NCBI RefSeq assembly: GCF_004681975.1
Contig: NZ_SMLK01000005.1
Location: 62,001-126,000, forward strand
Length of the DNA: 64,000 bases
Direction of reading: 5' to 3'
From: Ramlibacter humi
Lineage (GTDB): Bacteria > Pseudomonadota > Gammaproteobacteria > Burkholderiales > Burkholderiaceae_C
In this document: positions 18,241-28,761 of the stretch, one piece after another
Layout: each line of letters opens with the position of its first letter
Position numbering within the stretch: position 1 is the stretch's first letter
Notes under the pieces: generated by a model
Seen by the model: the letters and a program-made list of their open reading frames with translations, nothing else
Databases searched by the model: none
What the model was told of the DNA's origin: nothing
Translations under genes and position numbers: made by a program

Positions 18241-18791
18241 GAGGCACGCAGGGCGCAGCGGCGGGCGCGCTCCAGGTAGTGGGCCAGCGGCGGCGTGGGC
18301 AGGCGCGCGACCTTGGCCAGGTCGTCCCACACGCGCAGGCGCACGGCGTCGGCAGCGCCGGGGCGCGCGATGAAGTCTTCCGCCTCGTCCTGGCTGAAGA
18401 CGCCGCCCTGCAGCTGCAGCGAACGCTTCGAATCGTCGGACAGGCTGTCGTGGTACCCCGGCCGGATGGCGCACAGGTAGCGCTTGGCGTCCACGTGGCC
18501 GGCGATGGCACCCAGCACGCGTTCGGGAAACAGGCCGCGCAGATACGGAACGGCGCGGTGCTGGTGTTCGTCGTCCACGCCGCGCAGCGTCGGCGTCTCG
18601 CCGAAGTCCTGCACCAGGTGGCCCAGGTCGTGCAGCAGCGCCGCGGTGACCAGTTCGTCGTCCGACTTCGCCCGCTCCGCCAGCAGCGCGGTCTGCAGCG
18701 CGTGCTCCAGCTGCGTGACCGGCTCGCCGGTGTACTGCTCGCCGCCACGCTGGTCGAACAGCCGCTGGAGGTCGTCGAATGCCAGCGCCAT
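18237..18791 (-). CDS. phosphonate-associated HD-domain protein (PhnZ-like oxygenase)
   Basis: A 184-residue HD-fold protein of the phosphonate-degradation-associated HDIG family. PhnZ, the known member, uses a mixed-valent di-iron site to split (R)-2-amino-1-hydroxyethylphosphonate into glycine and phosphate. Here the corresponding residues are visible at a nearly constant offset of about 4: Y20, E23, H30, H54-D55, H58, H76, H99, K103 and D156/D157. That pattern supports oxygenase rather than phosphohydrolase chemistry (family positions from memory). The dioxygenase PhnY*, which normally makes its substrate from AEP, is not in the window. It sits between phnY (2-base gap) and the EamA gene (overlap). 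Confidence 0.82.
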   Translation of the reverse strand: MALAFDDLQRLFDQRGGEQYTGEPVTQLEHALQTALLAERAKSDDELVTAALLHDLGHLVQDFGETPTLRGVDDEHQHRAVPYLRGLFPERVLGAIAGHVDAKRYLCAIRPGYHDSLSDDSKRSLQLQGGVFSQDEAEDFIARPGAADAVRLRVWDDLAKVARLPTPPLAHYLERARRCALRAS

Positions 18792-18793
18792 GC

Positions 18794-20257
18794 TCAGGCC
18801 CAGGGCAGCGAGTACGTCTTGAGGTTGGTGAAGCTCTTCATCGCTTCCTGCACCCCTTCCTTGTAGCCCAGGCCGGAATCCTTGATGCCGCCGAAGGGTG
18901 TCAGCTCCAGCCGGTAGCCCGGCACCTCGCGCACGTTGACGGTGCCCACGTGCAACTCGTTGACGAAGCGGGTGATGTGGTCGAGGCGGTTGGTGCACAC
19001 CGCGCTGGACAGGCCGTACGCCGTGCCGTTGGAGATGCGGATGGCCTCGTCGATGTCCCTGAAGCGGATGATGGGCGACACCGGGCCGAAGGTTTCCTCG
19101 CGTACCACGGTCATCTCGGGCCGAACGTTGTCGATCACCGTCGGCGCATACAGCGCGCCGCGGCGCTGGTTGCCCGCCAGCAGGCGCGCGCCCTGGCCCA
19201 CGGCTTCCTTCACGCGCGATTCGAACAGCATGGCCGCGTGCTCGTCGATCACCGTGCCCATGTCGCTGGCCTTGTCCAGCGGATCGCCGTGCTTCCAGGC
19301 CTTGGTCTTCTCCACCACCATCTCGGTGAAGCGGCCGGCCACGGCTTCGTGCACCAGCATGCGCTTCACCGCGGTGCAGCGCTGGCCCGAATTCTTGTAC
19401 GAGCCCTGAATCGCCAGCGACGAAGCCTCTTCGAGGTCGGCGTCTTCCATCACGATGATGGGATCGTTGCCGCCCAGTTCCAGCACGACGCGGCGGTAGC
19501 CGGCCTTGGACGCGATGTACTTGCCGATGGCGACGCCGCCGGTGAAGGTGATGAGGTCCACGCGCGGATTGGTCAGCAGCTCGTCCGCGATCTCGCGCGG
19601 GTCGCCCGTCACCACGCTCAGCATCTCCGGCGGCAGACCCGCCTGGTACAGGATGTCGGCGAAGAAGATCGCCGAGAACGGCACCTTTTCCGAAGGCTTG
19701 AGCACCATCCGGTTGTTGGTGGCCACGCTGGGCACCACCTTGTGCGCCACCTGGTTCATCGGGTGGTTGAACGGCGTGATGGCGCTGATGACGCCCAGCA
19801 GCGGCGAGCGTTGCGTGTACACGCGGCGCTTCTTGCCGTGCGGCGTGAGGTCGCAACTGAAGATCTGGCCGTCGTCCTTCAGCACCTCGTTGGCGCCGAA
19901 CAGCAGCACGTCGCTGACGCGGCCCGCTTCGTACAGCGAGTCTTTCAGGCAAAGCCCGGATTCCGCGGTGATGAGCCCGGCGACATCGTCCAGGCGCTCG
20001 CGGATGATGGCCGCGGCCTTCTGCAGGATGCCCGCGCGCTCGGCCCGCGTGAGCTTGGGCTGAAAAGCATGCGCCGTCTCGAACGCTTCGCGCACTTCGT
20101 CCAGCGTGGCCTTGGGCACGCTGCCGATGCGCTGTTCCGTGTGCGGATTGAAGACCGGGATCACGCGGTCGCCGTCGCGCCCGTCGCCCACCTTCCGGCC
20201 GGCGATGCGCATGCGGTCCAGGCCGTGCTCGCGGATGAAGTCAGGGATGCCCGTCAT
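18794..20257 (-). CDS. phnY: phosphonoacetaldehyde dehydrogenase
   Basis: A 487-residue NAD(P)-dependent aldehyde dehydrogenase, oxidising phosphonoacetaldehyde to phosphonoacetate. Catalytic residues are N164 (TPFNHP), E260 (LELGGN) and C294 (NSGQRCTAVKR). Overall wording of the sequence matches the PhnY family of rhizobia and Burkholderia rather than generic ALDHs. It lies directly after phnA (15 bases) in the leftward operon, the classical PhnW-PhnY-PhnA route being completed by phnW on the other arm. This name is not the unrelated PhnY* dioxygenase. Confidence 0.93.
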   Translation of the reverse strand: MTGIPDFIREHGLDRMRIAGRKVGDGRDGDRVIPVFNPHTEQRIGSVPKATLDEVREAFETAHAFQPKLTRAERAGILQKAAAIIRERLDDVAGLITAESGLCLKDSLYEAGRVSDVLLFGANEVLKDDGQIFSCDLTPHGKKRRVYTQRSPLLGVISAITPFNHPMNQVAHKVVPSVATNNRMVLKPSEKVPFSAIFFADILYQAGLPPEMLSVVTGDPREIADELLTNPRVDLITFTGGVAIGKYIASKAGYRRVVLELGGNDPIIVMEDADLEEASSLAIQGSYKNSGQRCTAVKRMLVHEAVAGRFTEMVVEKTKAWKHGDPLDKASDMGTVIDEHAAMLFESRVKEAVGQGARLLAGNQRRGALYAPTVIDNVRPEMTVVREETFGPVSPIIRFRDIDEAIRISNGTAYGLSSAVCTNRLDHITRFVNELHVGTVNVREVPGYRLELTPFGGIKDSGLGYKEGVQEAMKSFTNLKTYSLPWA

Positions 20258-20272
20258 GCGCCAGCTCCTTGT

Positions 20273-21487
<1,215 letters not shown>

Positions 21488-21505
21488 TCAGCCCTCCTTG
21501 GTGGT

Positions 21506-22213
21506 TCAGCCGGCCGCGGCCTGCGGCGGCCGCGACTGGCGGCGCAGGTCGTTGGCGATCGTGCGCTGCTTGCTGTCCATGACGTGCTGGGACATCGCCT
21601 TGCCGGCCGCTTCGGCGTCGCCCGCCGCGATGGCCTTGACGATGGAACGGTGCTCGCCGGCGGAGATCGGCAGCAGCCAGCTGTCGGCCAGGTTCAGGCG
21701 GCGGAACAGCGACAGCTCCTTGATCAGCTTGCGGTAGATGGCGGTGAGCTTGCGGTTGCCGGCCATCTCCACCAGCCGGTCGTGAAACTTCAGGTTGAGC
21801 AGGTGGTAGTTGTAGGCGTCCTGCGCCTTCACCGCCTTTTCCATCGCATCCACCAGGCTGCGCACTTCCTTCAGCTGGGCGGTGGTGATGTTGGCGGCCA
21901 GTTGCCGGCCCACCAGCTCGTCCATCGCGGCGCGCAGGTCGAAGATCTCCACCGCTTCGTCGATGGGAATGTCGCGCACGAACACGCCGCGGTTCTTTTC
22001 GGTGCGCACCAGGCCGGCTTCTTCCAGCATCCGGAAGGCCTCGCGGATGGGCCCCCGGGAAACCCCCATCTTCCGCGCCAGCGCGGCTTCGATCAACTTA
22101 TCGCCCGGCGCGTACTCGCCCGCCAGGATGGCCCGCTCCACCTCTTGCTGCACCACGTTGGCCAGCGAGCTGGTCTGCAGGAGTGCGATGGTCGGGTGCA
22201 ACGCGCTGGCCAT
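21506..22213 (-). CDS. GntR/FCD-family regulator of phosphonate use
   Basis: A 235-residue transcription factor: winged helix (about 20-85, with ARKMGVSRGPIREAFRMLEEAGL as two pieces of the recognition region) and an FCD ligand domain (about 90-215). The FCD metal site seems present: NLKFHDRL, SAGEHRSI and SQHVMD supply three histidines. It belongs, by overall likeness, to the regulators described as phosphonate-utilisation-associated in Burkholderia. It is the first gene of the leftward operon and faces the transporter operon across a 175-base promoter region with an inverted TTGTCAA/TTGACAA repeat, so autoregulation plus control of the divergent operon is likely. Confidence 0.88.
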   Translation of the reverse strand: MASALHPTIALLQTSSLANVVQQEVERAILAGEYAPGDKLIEAALARKMGVSRGPIREAFRMLEEAGLVRTEKNRGVFVRDIPIDEAVEIFDLRAAMDELVGRQLAANITTAQLKEVRSLVDAMEKAVKAQDAYNYHLLNLKFHDRLVEMAGNRKLTAIYRKLIKELSLFRRLNLADSWLLPISAGEHRSIVKAIAAGDAEAAGKAMSQHVMDSKQRTIANDLRRQSRPPQAAAG

Positions 22214-22219
22214 GACTCG

Positions 22220-22247
22220 ATTAAACCAGCGCGCTCGGGATTGTCAA
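22220..22247 (-). promoter_or_regulatory. candidate sigma70 promoter for the regulator-phnA-phnY operon
   Basis: Read leftwards: a perfect -35 TTGACA (plus-strand 22242-22247), 16-base spacer and -10 TTTAAT (plus-strand 22220-22225). The -10 ends only 7 bases from the GntR start codon, so the transcript would be leaderless or the annotated start slightly too far upstream. Confidence 0.5.
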
Positions 22248-22271
22248 CAATCTGCAAAAAACAATTGACAA
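22241..22271. promoter_or_regulatory. candidate GntR operator, inverted repeat TTGTCAA-N17-TTGACAA
   Basis: Perfect 7-base half sites at 22241-22247 and 22265-22271 in inverted orientation. Each contains the -35 hexamer of one of the two divergent promoters, so a dimer bound here could repress both arms. The spacer is A-rich (CAACAATCTGCAAAAAACA). Confidence 0.55.
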
Positions 22272-22294
22272 GCTCAGGGGTGCAGTCGTTCAAT
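22265..22294 (+). promoter_or_regulatory. candidate sigma70 promoter for the AEP uptake operon
   Basis: A perfect -35 TTGACA (22265-22270), 18-base spacer and a weak -10 TTCAAT (22289-22294), about 95 bases upstream of the binding-protein gene, leaving room for a 5' leader. Confidence 0.45.
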
Positions 22295-22388
22295 GGACCG
22301 CCAGAACGCGCTTCCCGGGGAGGGCACGAATCGTGCAACGCGCGTGAGTAGGTCCGCCATTCCATCGTTCATCCGTCAAGGAGTCCTC

Positions 22389-23426
22389 ATGCGTGTGTCC
22401 CGCCTTCTCTCCACCTTGCTGGCCTGCGGCCTGGCCGCCTTCGCCGGCGCCGCGTCGGCCCAGAAGACCCAATTGCTGGTCTACACGGCGCTGGAGACCG
22501 ACCAGATCAAGGCCTACCAGGAAGGCTTCAACAAGGTCCACCCCGACATCGAGATCAAGTGGGTGCGCGACTCCACCGGCGTCATCACCGCCAAGCTGCT
22601 GGCCGAGAAAGCCAACCCGCAGGCCGATGCCGTGATGGGCGTCGCCGCTTCCAGCCTCGCGCTGCTGGACAAGCAGGGCATGCTGGAGCCGTACGCGCCG
22701 ATCAACCTCGACGCGATCATGAGCCAGTACCGTGACAAGAAGAAGCCGCCGGCCTGGTGGGGCATGGACGTCTGGGGCGCCACGGTCTGCTTCAACACGG
22801 TGGAAGCGCAGAAGCGCAACATGCCCAAGCCCGAAACGTGGAAGGACCTCACCAAGCCCATCTACAAGGGCCAGATCGTGATGCCCAACCCGGCTTCGTC
22901 GGGCACCGGCTACTTCGACGTCACCGCCTGGCTGTCGCTCTTCGGCGACGACAACGGCAAAGGCGGCGGCTGGAAGTTCATGGACGGCCTGCACGAGAAC
23001 ATCGCGCAGTACACCCATTCCGGCTCCAAGCCCTGCAACATGGCCGCGTCCGGCGAGTACGTGATGGGCATCTCCTTCGAGTACCGCGCCAACACCAACA
23101 AGGCCAAGGGCGCGCCCATCGAACTGGTGTTCCCCAAGGAAGGCCTGGGCTGGGACCTGGAAGCCTTCGGCATCCACAAGGGCACCAAGAAACTGGAGGC
23201 CGCCAAGAAGCTGGCCGACTGGGCTTCCAGCAAGGACGCCATGCTGCTGTACGGCAAGAACTTCGCCATCACCGCGCAGCCGGGCGTGGCCGCGCCGCTG
23301 GCCAACGTGCCCAAGGACTACGAGGCGCGCCTGGTGAAGATGGACTTCAACTGGGCCGCCGAGAACCGCGAGCGCATCCTGGCCGAGTGGACCAAGCGCT
23401 ACGACTCGAAGACCGAGAAGAAGTGA
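22389..23426 (+). CDS. 2-aminoethylphosphonate ABC transporter, substrate-binding protein
   Basis: A 345-residue periplasmic binding protein of the Fbp-like group. A Sec signal peptide ends near GAASA|QKT (about residue 24). The mature part starts with LLVYTALETDQIKAY and has conserved SSGTGYFDVTAW and GVAAPLANVPKDYEARL stretches as in the putative AEP receptors of Burkholderia (PhnS-type). AAGGAG lies 5 bases before ATG 22389; the upstream in-frame extension to 22293 has no signal peptide logic. First gene of the rightward operon. Confidence 0.9.
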   Translation: MRVSRLLSTLLACGLAAFAGAASAQKTQLLVYTALETDQIKAYQEGFNKVHPDIEIKWVRDSTGVITAKLLAEKANPQADAVMGVAASSLALLDKQGMLEPYAPINLDAIMSQYRDKKKPPAWWGMDVWGATVCFNTVEAQKRNMPKPETWKDLTKPIYKGQIVMPNPASSGTGYFDVTAWLSLFGDDNGKGGGWKFMDGLHENIAQYTHSGSKPCNMAASGEYVMGISFEYRANTNKAKGAPIELVFPKEGLGWDLEAFGIHKGTKKLEAAKKLADWASSKDAMLLYGKNFAITAQPGVAAPLANVPKDYEARLVKMDFNWAAENRERILAEWTKRYDSKTEKK

Positions 23427-23450
23427 CCCGGAAAGGCTGAGAGTCTGGCG

Positions 23451-24500
23451 ATGCAGGAACTGTCCCTCGAACTGAAGCACATCCGCAAGGCGTTCGGGGG
23501 CTTCACGGCCCTGCAGGACATCAACCTGTCGATCGGCCGCGGCGAATTCGTCTGCTTCCTCGGCCCTTCGGGCTGCGGCAAGACGACGCTGCTGCGCATC
23601 GTCGCGGGCCTGGAGGTGCAGACCTCGGGCGAGGTGTGGCAGGCGGGGCGCGACATCTCGCGCCTGCCGCCCGCCGAGCGCGACTACGGCATCGTCTTCC
23701 AGAGCTACGCACTCTTCCCCAACCTCACCGTCGCCGACAACGTCGCCTACGGCCTGGTCAATCGCAAGTCACCGAAGGCCGACATCGCGCGCAAGGTGGC
23801 CGACCTATTGAAGCTGGTCGGCCTGCCGGGCAGCGAAGCCAAGTACCCGGCGCAACTGTCCGGCGGCCAGCAGCAGCGCATCGCGCTGGCGCGCGCGCTG
23901 GCCACGTCGCCCGGGCTGCTGCTGCTGGACGAACCGCTTTCCGCGCTCGACGCGCTGGAGCGCGTGCGCCTGCGCTCGGAGATCCGCGCGCTGCAGCAGA
24001 AGCTGGGCGTCACCACCATCATGGTCACGCACGACCAGGAAGAGGCGCTCGCCGTCGCCGACCGCATCGTGGTGATGAACAACGGCCTGATCGAGCAGGT
24101 GGGTTCGCCGCTGGAGGTGTACCGCGAGCCGGCGTCCCCCTTCGTGGCCGATTTCGTCGGCAAGGTGAACGTGCTGCCCGCGCAGGTGCGCGACGGCATG
24201 GTGCACTTCGGCGAACTCCGCGTGCCGTGCGATGGCCCGGCACGCGACGCGCGTGTCTACCTGCGTCCCGAAGACGTCCTCGCACGCCCCATCGCGGATG
24301 GCGACCCGCACGTCTTCGACGCCAGCATCGAGAAGATCGAGTTCCTCGGCTCCTATTGCCACGTGCACGTGGCCTCGCCCGCCATCCAGCCGGGCAAGCT
24401 GACGGTGTACCTGTCGCTCAACTACCTGTCGGAAGCCTCGCTCTCGGTCGGCTCGCCGCTGCGGCTGAAGCTGCTGCCCGAGCGGCTGAAGGTGTTCTGA
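23451..24500 (+). CDS. 2-aminoethylphosphonate ABC transporter, ATP-binding protein
   Basis: A 349-residue ABC ATPase of the PotA/FbpC group. Walker [10 protein letters not shown] (about 42-50), Q-loop [10 protein letters not shown], signature LSGGQQQR, Walker [13 protein letters not shown] and switch VTHDQEEA are all intact. The C-terminal 110 residues form the TOBE-like regulatory domain ([12 protein letters not shown]). It energises uptake through the fused permease that starts directly after its stop codon. Confidence 0.92.
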   Translation: MQELSLELKHIRKAFGGFTALQDINLSIGRGEFVCFLGPSGCGKTTLLRIVAGLEVQTSGEVWQAGRDISRLPPAERDYGIVFQSYALFPNLTVADNVAYGLVNRKSPKADIARKVADLLKLVGLPGSEAKYPAQLSGGQQQRIALARALATSPGLLLLDEPLSALDALERVRLRSEIRALQQKLGVTTIMVTHDQEEALAVADRIVVMNNGLIEQVGSPLEVYREPASPFVADFVGKVNVLPAQVRDGMVHFGELRVPCDGPARDARVYLRPEDVLARPIADGDPHVFDASIEKIEFLGSYCHVHVASPAIQPGKLTVYLSLNYLSEASLSVGSPLRLKLLPERLKVF

Positions 24501-26246
24501 ATGTCCGCCGTGCTGCCCACCACGCCTGCCCAGGCGCAGACCACGGTGCGCCAGAACGCGCACTGGAGCGACCGCGTGGCGCATGCCGTGCTGGCGCTGG
24601 TGGCATTGGCGCTGGTCGCCTTCCTCGCGCTGCCGCTGCTGTCCATCCTGCTGCACGCGCTGCAGGGCAAGGACGGCGAGTTCGTCGGCGCGCACAACTT
24701 CATCGAGTACGCGCGCAATCCCGCATTGCTGGGCAGCCTGTGGAACTCGTTCTGGGTGTCGACGGTGGTCACCGCTATCGTGGTGCCGCTGGCTTTTGGC
24801 TTCGCCTACGCGCTCACGCGCTCGTGCATGCGCCTGAAGCCGCTGTTCCGCGGCATCACGCTCATCCCGCTGCTGGCGCCCTCGCTGCTGTCGGCCATCT
24901 CGCTGATCTACTGGTTCGGCAACCAGGGCGTGCTGAAGTCGTGGCTGGTGCACGCGGGCATCGACTCCATCTACGGCGCCCCGGGCATCGTCATCGGCGA
25001 GTGTTTCGCCATCTTCCCGCACACGCTGATGATCCTGGTGTCGGCGCTGGCGCTGGCGGACGCGCGGCTGTACGAAGCCGCCGACGCGCTGGGCACCAGC
25101 CGCGCGCGCAAGTTCTTCACCATCACGCTGCCGGGCGCCAAATACGGCCTGATCTCCGCCGCGCTGGTGACGTTCACGCTGGTGGTCACCGACTTCGGCA
25201 TCCCGAAAGTGATCGGCGGCAACTTCAACGTGCTGGCCACCGACATCTTCAAGCTGGTCATCGGCCAGCAGGACTTCGCCAAAGGCTCCGTGGTGGCCAT
25301 CCTGCTGCTGGTGCCGGCGGTGGTCACCTTCGCGGTCAACCACCTCGTCAGCCGCCGCCAGACGGCCATGCTCACCGCACGCGCGGTGCCCTACTCGCCG
25401 AAGCATTCACCCGGCTTCGACCGCGCGATGACGGCCTACTGCACGCTCATCGCGCTGCTGATGCTGGCGATGATCGGCATGGCGGTGTTCGCCTCTTTCG
25501 CCAGCTTCTGGCCCTACAAGCTGGAGCCCAGCCTGCGGCACTACCTGTTGGGCCTGAACGACGCCGAAGCCGGCGAAGCTTTCGTCAACAGCCTGATGAT
25601 GGCCGGCGGCACCGCGGTGTTCGGCACCATCCTGGTGTTCTGCGCCGCCTACCTGATGGAAAAGACGCCCGGCGGCCGCGGCGGCTGGGCCGTGCCGGCG
25701 CTGCGCGGCATCGTGGGCGGGCTGGCGATGCTGCCGATGGCGGTGCCCGGCCTGGTGCTTGGCCTGGGCTACATCTTCTTCTTCAACGCGCCCGGCAACC
25801 CGCTGGGCGGGCTGTACCACACGCTGGCGCTGCTGACGCTGTGCACGGTGGTGCACTTCTACACGACCGGCCACCTCACCGCGGTGACGGCGCTCAAGTC
25901 GCTGGACGGCGAGTTCGAGAACGTCAGCGCCTCGCTGAAGGTGCCGTTCTTCAAGACCTTCCTGCGCGTGACGGTGCCCATCTGCCTGCCCACGCTGGTG
26001 GACATCGCGCGCTACTTCTTCGTCAACGCCATGACCACGATCTCCGCGGTCGTGTTCCTGTATTCGCCCGAGACCAAGGTGGCATCCGTCACCATCCTGA
26101 ACCTCGACGAAGCCGGCGAGATCGGCGCGGCCGCCGCCATGGCGATGCTGATCTTCGCCGTTTCCACCGTGGCCACGCTGCTGTTCATGGCCGTGGCCTG
26201 GTGGGTGCAGCGCCGCACGCAGGCCTGGCGAACCGTGACCCGATAA
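24501..26246 (+). CDS. 2-aminoethylphosphonate ABC transporter, fused permease
   Basis: A 581-residue inner-membrane permease with two FbpB-like halves, each with about six helices. Both EAA loops are visible: [20 protein letters not shown] in the first half and the weaker [19 protein letters not shown] in the second. The fusion lets one polypeptide form the whole channel, as in the AEP-type iron-family transporters. The ATG abuts the ATPase stop with no gap. Confidence 0.91.
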   Translation: MSAVLPTTPAQAQTTVRQNAHWSDRVAHAVLALVALALVAFLALPLLSILLHALQGKDGEFVGAHNFIEYARNPALLGSLWNSFWVSTVVTAIVVPLAFGFAYALTRSCMRLKPLFRGITLIPLLAPSLLSAISLIYWFGNQGVLKSWLVHAGIDSIYGAPGIVIGECFAIFPHTLMILVSALALADARLYEAADALGTSRARKFFTITLPGAKYGLISAALVTFTLVVTDFGIPKVIGGNFNVLATDIFKLVIGQQDFAKGSVVAILLLVPAVVTFAVNHLVSRRQTAMLTARAVPYSPKHSPGFDRAMTAYCTLIALLMLAMIGMAVFASFASFWPYKLEPSLRHYLLGLNDAEAGEAFVNSLMMAGGTAVFGTILVFCAAYLMEKTPGGRGGWAVPALRGIVGGLAMLPMAVPGLVLGLGYIFFFNAPGNPLGGLYHTLALLTLCTVVHFYTTGHLTAVTALKSLDGEFENVSASLKVPFFKTFLRVTVPICLPTLVDIARYFFVNAMTTISAVVFLYSPETKVASVTILNLDEAGEIGAAAAMAMLIFAVSTVATLLFMAVAWWVQRRTQAWRTVTR

Positions 26247-26260
26247 GGATTGGAGACACC

Positions 26261-27379
26261 ATGGACCGTGAACGCATCCTGCTCACGCCGGGCCCCCTCA
26301 CCACCACGCTGCAGACCAAGCTGGCCATGCTGCGCGACTGGGGTTCGTGGGACGCGGACTTCAACGCCGTCACCGCGCGCGTTCGGTCCAGCCTGCTGAA
26401 GGTCATCCACGGCGAGCAGTCCCACGTGGTCGTGCCCCTGCAAGGCAGCGGCACCTTCAGCGTGGAAGCCGCCGTGGCCACCGTGGTGCCGCGCGAAGGC
26501 CACGTGCTGGTGATGGACAACGGCGCGTACTGCAAGCGCGCCGCGAAGCTCACCAGCCTGATGGGCCGCAAGTGCACGGTGCTGGACTTCGACGAGGCGG
26601 CGCAGGTGTCGCCCCAGGTGCTGGACCAGAAGCTGGCGCAAGACCCCAGCATCACGCACGTGGTGATGATCCATTGCGAAACCGGCGCCGGCGTGCTCAA
26701 CCCGCTGCGGGACGTGGCGATGGTCTGCGAGAAGCGCGGCAAGGGCCTGATCGTCGATGCGATGAGTTCGTTCGGCGCGCTGCCCATCGACGCGCGCGAG
26801 GTGCGCTTCGACGCCCTCGTCGCCGCCAGCGGCAAGTGCCTGGAAGGCGTGCCCGGCATGGGCTTCGTGTTCCTGCGCAAGGCCATCCTCGACCAATGCG
26901 CGGGCAACAGCCAGTCGCTGGCCATGGACCTGTACGACCAGTACCAGTACATGGAGAAGACCACCCAGTGGCGCTTCACGCCGCCCACGCACGTGGTGGT
27001 GGCGCTGGCCGAAGCCATCGCGCAGTTCGAAGCCGAAGGCGGCCAGCCCGCGCGCCTGGCCCGCTACACCGACAACTACCGCACGCTGGTGGACGGCATG
27101 GCGCGGCTGGGCTTCATGCCCTTCCTGGATCCTTCCATCCAGGCGCCCATCATCGTGACCTTCCACGCACCCGGCGATTCGCGCTACGACTTCAAGGCGT
27201 TCTACAACGCCGCCAAGGCCAGCGGCTTCATCCTGTACCCGGGCAAGCTGACCCAGATCGAAACCTTCCGCGTCGGCTGCATCGGCGCCATCGGACGGGT
27301 GGAGATGCAGCAGGCCGTGCACGCCGTCGAACTGGCGCTGCAGGAACTGGGCATCGCTTCCGGAGAGCCCGCGATCTGA
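26261..27379 (+). CDS. phnW: 2-aminoethylphosphonate:pyruvate aminotransferase
   Basis: A 372-residue class V PLP transaminase converting AEP plus pyruvate to phosphonoacetaldehyde and alanine. The PLP lysine is K192 ([12 protein letters not shown]) with D166 (IVDAMSSFG) holding the pyridine nitrogen. [10 protein letters not shown] at the N-terminus is the typical family opening. GGAG lies 6 bases before the ATG. It connects the importer to PhnY and PhnA on the opposite arm. Confidence 0.95.
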   Translation: MDRERILLTPGPLTTTLQTKLAMLRDWGSWDADFNAVTARVRSSLLKVIHGEQSHVVVPLQGSGTFSVEAAVATVVPREGHVLVMDNGAYCKRAAKLTSLMGRKCTVLDFDEAAQVSPQVLDQKLAQDPSITHVVMIHCETGAGVLNPLRDVAMVCEKRGKGLIVDAMSSFGALPIDAREVRFDALVAASGKCLEGVPGMGFVFLRKAILDQCAGNSQSLAMDLYDQYQYMEKTTQWRFTPPTHVVVALAEAIAQFEAEGGQPARLARYTDNYRTLVDGMARLGFMPFLDPSIQAPIIVTFHAPGDSRYDFKAFYNAAKASGFILYPGKLTQIETFRVGCIGAIGRVEMQQAVHAVELALQELGIASGEPAI

Positions 27380-27402
27380 CATCCCCGAGAACAGGAGACC
27401 CA

Positions 27403-28761
27403 GTGGCCAGCAAGATCCATCCCGCCCTCGCGGCCGTCCGCAAGCGCGGCGCCCAGAAAGTCAAGGTCGCCGTCAGCGACATCGACGGCATCCTGCGCGG
27501 CAAGTACCTGCACGTCGGCAAGTTCGAAGGCGCCGTCGAAGGCGGCTTCGGCTTCTGCGACGTGGTGTTCGGCTGGGACTCGCAGGACGTCTGCTACGAC
27601 AACACCACCATCACCGGCTGGCAGCACGGATACCCCGATGCGCTGGCCCGCGTCGACCTGGACACCGCGCGCCAGGTGCCGTGGGACAACAACGTCGATT
27701 TCTTCCTGGGCGAATTCGTCAACGCCGACGGCACGCCGCACCCGGCATGCCCGCGCCAGACGCTCAAGCGCGTGCTGGCGCGCGCGAAGAAACTCGGCTT
27801 CGAAGTCATGACGGGCATGGAATTCGAGTGGTTCAACTTCCGCGAGACGCCCCACACCTGGGCCGCGAAGAACGGCCAGCCGCCCGAACCCCTCACGCCC
27901 GGCATGTTCGGCTACTCGCTGCTGCGCATGGCCGACAACCCCGGCTTCTTCAACGCGCTGATGGACGAGATGCTGGCGTTCAACGTGCCCATCGAAGGCC
28001 TGCATACCGAGACCGGTCCCGGCGTGTACGAAGCGGCCATCGGCTTCTCGTCCGCGCTGGAGCAGGCCGACCGCGCCATCCTGTTCAAGACCGGCGCGCG
28101 CGAGATCGGCAAGCGCTACGGCGTCATGCCCAGCTTCATGGCCAAGTGGTCACAGAAGTACCCAGGCTGCAGCGGCCACATCCACCAGAGCCTGTCGGAC
28201 GGCAAGAAGAACCTGTTCTTCGACGGCAAGTCGCAGCGCAGCATGAGCAAGCTGTTCGAGAGCTACCTGGCCGGCCAGGTGGCCTGCCTGATGGAATTCG
28301 GGCCCATGCTGTGGCCCACCATCAACAGCTACAAGCGGCTGGTCGACGGCTTCTGGGCGCCGGTGAAACCCACCTGGGGCATCGACAACCGCACGGCCAG
28401 CTTCCGCGTCATCGCCGGCTCGCCCAAGGCCACGCGGCTGGAAACGCGTTGCCCGGGCGCCGACGTTAATCCTTACTTGGCGATGGCCGCGGTCATCGCG
28501 GCTGGCCTGCATGGCGTGGAAAAGGGCCTGAAGCTCACCGCGCCGCCCATCACCGGCACCAACCAGGGCGGTGAGAACGTCCCGCGCGCGCCCCGCACGC
28601 TGATCGAAACCACGCGCAACTTCCGCGAGTCCAAGGTCGCGCGCGACTTCCTCGGTGACACCTTCGTCGACCATTTCGCCGCCACCCGCGAGTGGGAATG
28701 GCGCCAGTGGCAGGACGGCGTCACCGACTGGGAATTGAAACGTTATTTCGAGATCATCTGA
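27403..28761 (+). CDS. glutamine-synthetase-family gamma-glutamyl-amine ligase
   Basis: A 452-residue ATP-dependent ligase with GTG start (AGGAG 6 bases upstream). The glutamine synthetase fold is clear: GMEFEWFNF (metal Glu), HTETGPGVYEAAIG (Glu pair), GCSGHIHQSLSDG (ATP/ammonium His) and RCPGADVNPYLAMAA. It is shorter and diverged from GlnA and has no adenylylation Tyr loop, so it belongs with PuuA/IpuC/GlnA4-type enzymes that link glutamate to an amine. Its downstream partners (alcohol dehydrogenase, gamma-glutamyl hydrolase, aldehyde dehydrogenase) suggest an amino-alcohol such as ethanolamine as acceptor (inference). Confidence 0.86.
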   Translation: MASKIHPALAAVRKRGAQKVKVAVSDIDGILRGKYLHVGKFEGAVEGGFGFCDVVFGWDSQDVCYDNTTITGWQHGYPDALARVDLDTARQVPWDNNVDFFLGEFVNADGTPHPACPRQTLKRVLARAKKLGFEVMTGMEFEWFNFRETPHTWAAKNGQPPEPLTPGMFGYSLLRMADNPGFFNALMDEMLAFNVPIEGLHTETGPGVYEAAIGFSSALEQADRAILFKTGAREIGKRYGVMPSFMAKWSQKYPGCSGHIHQSLSDGKKNLFFDGKSQRSMSKLFESYLAGQVACLMEFGPMLWPTINSYKRLVDGFWAPVKPTWGIDNRTASFRVIAGSPKATRLETRCPGADVNPYLAMAAVIAAGLHGVEKGLKLTAPPITGTNQGGENVPRAPRTLIETTRNFRESKVARDFLGDTFVDHFAATREWEWRQWQDGVTDWELKRYFEII

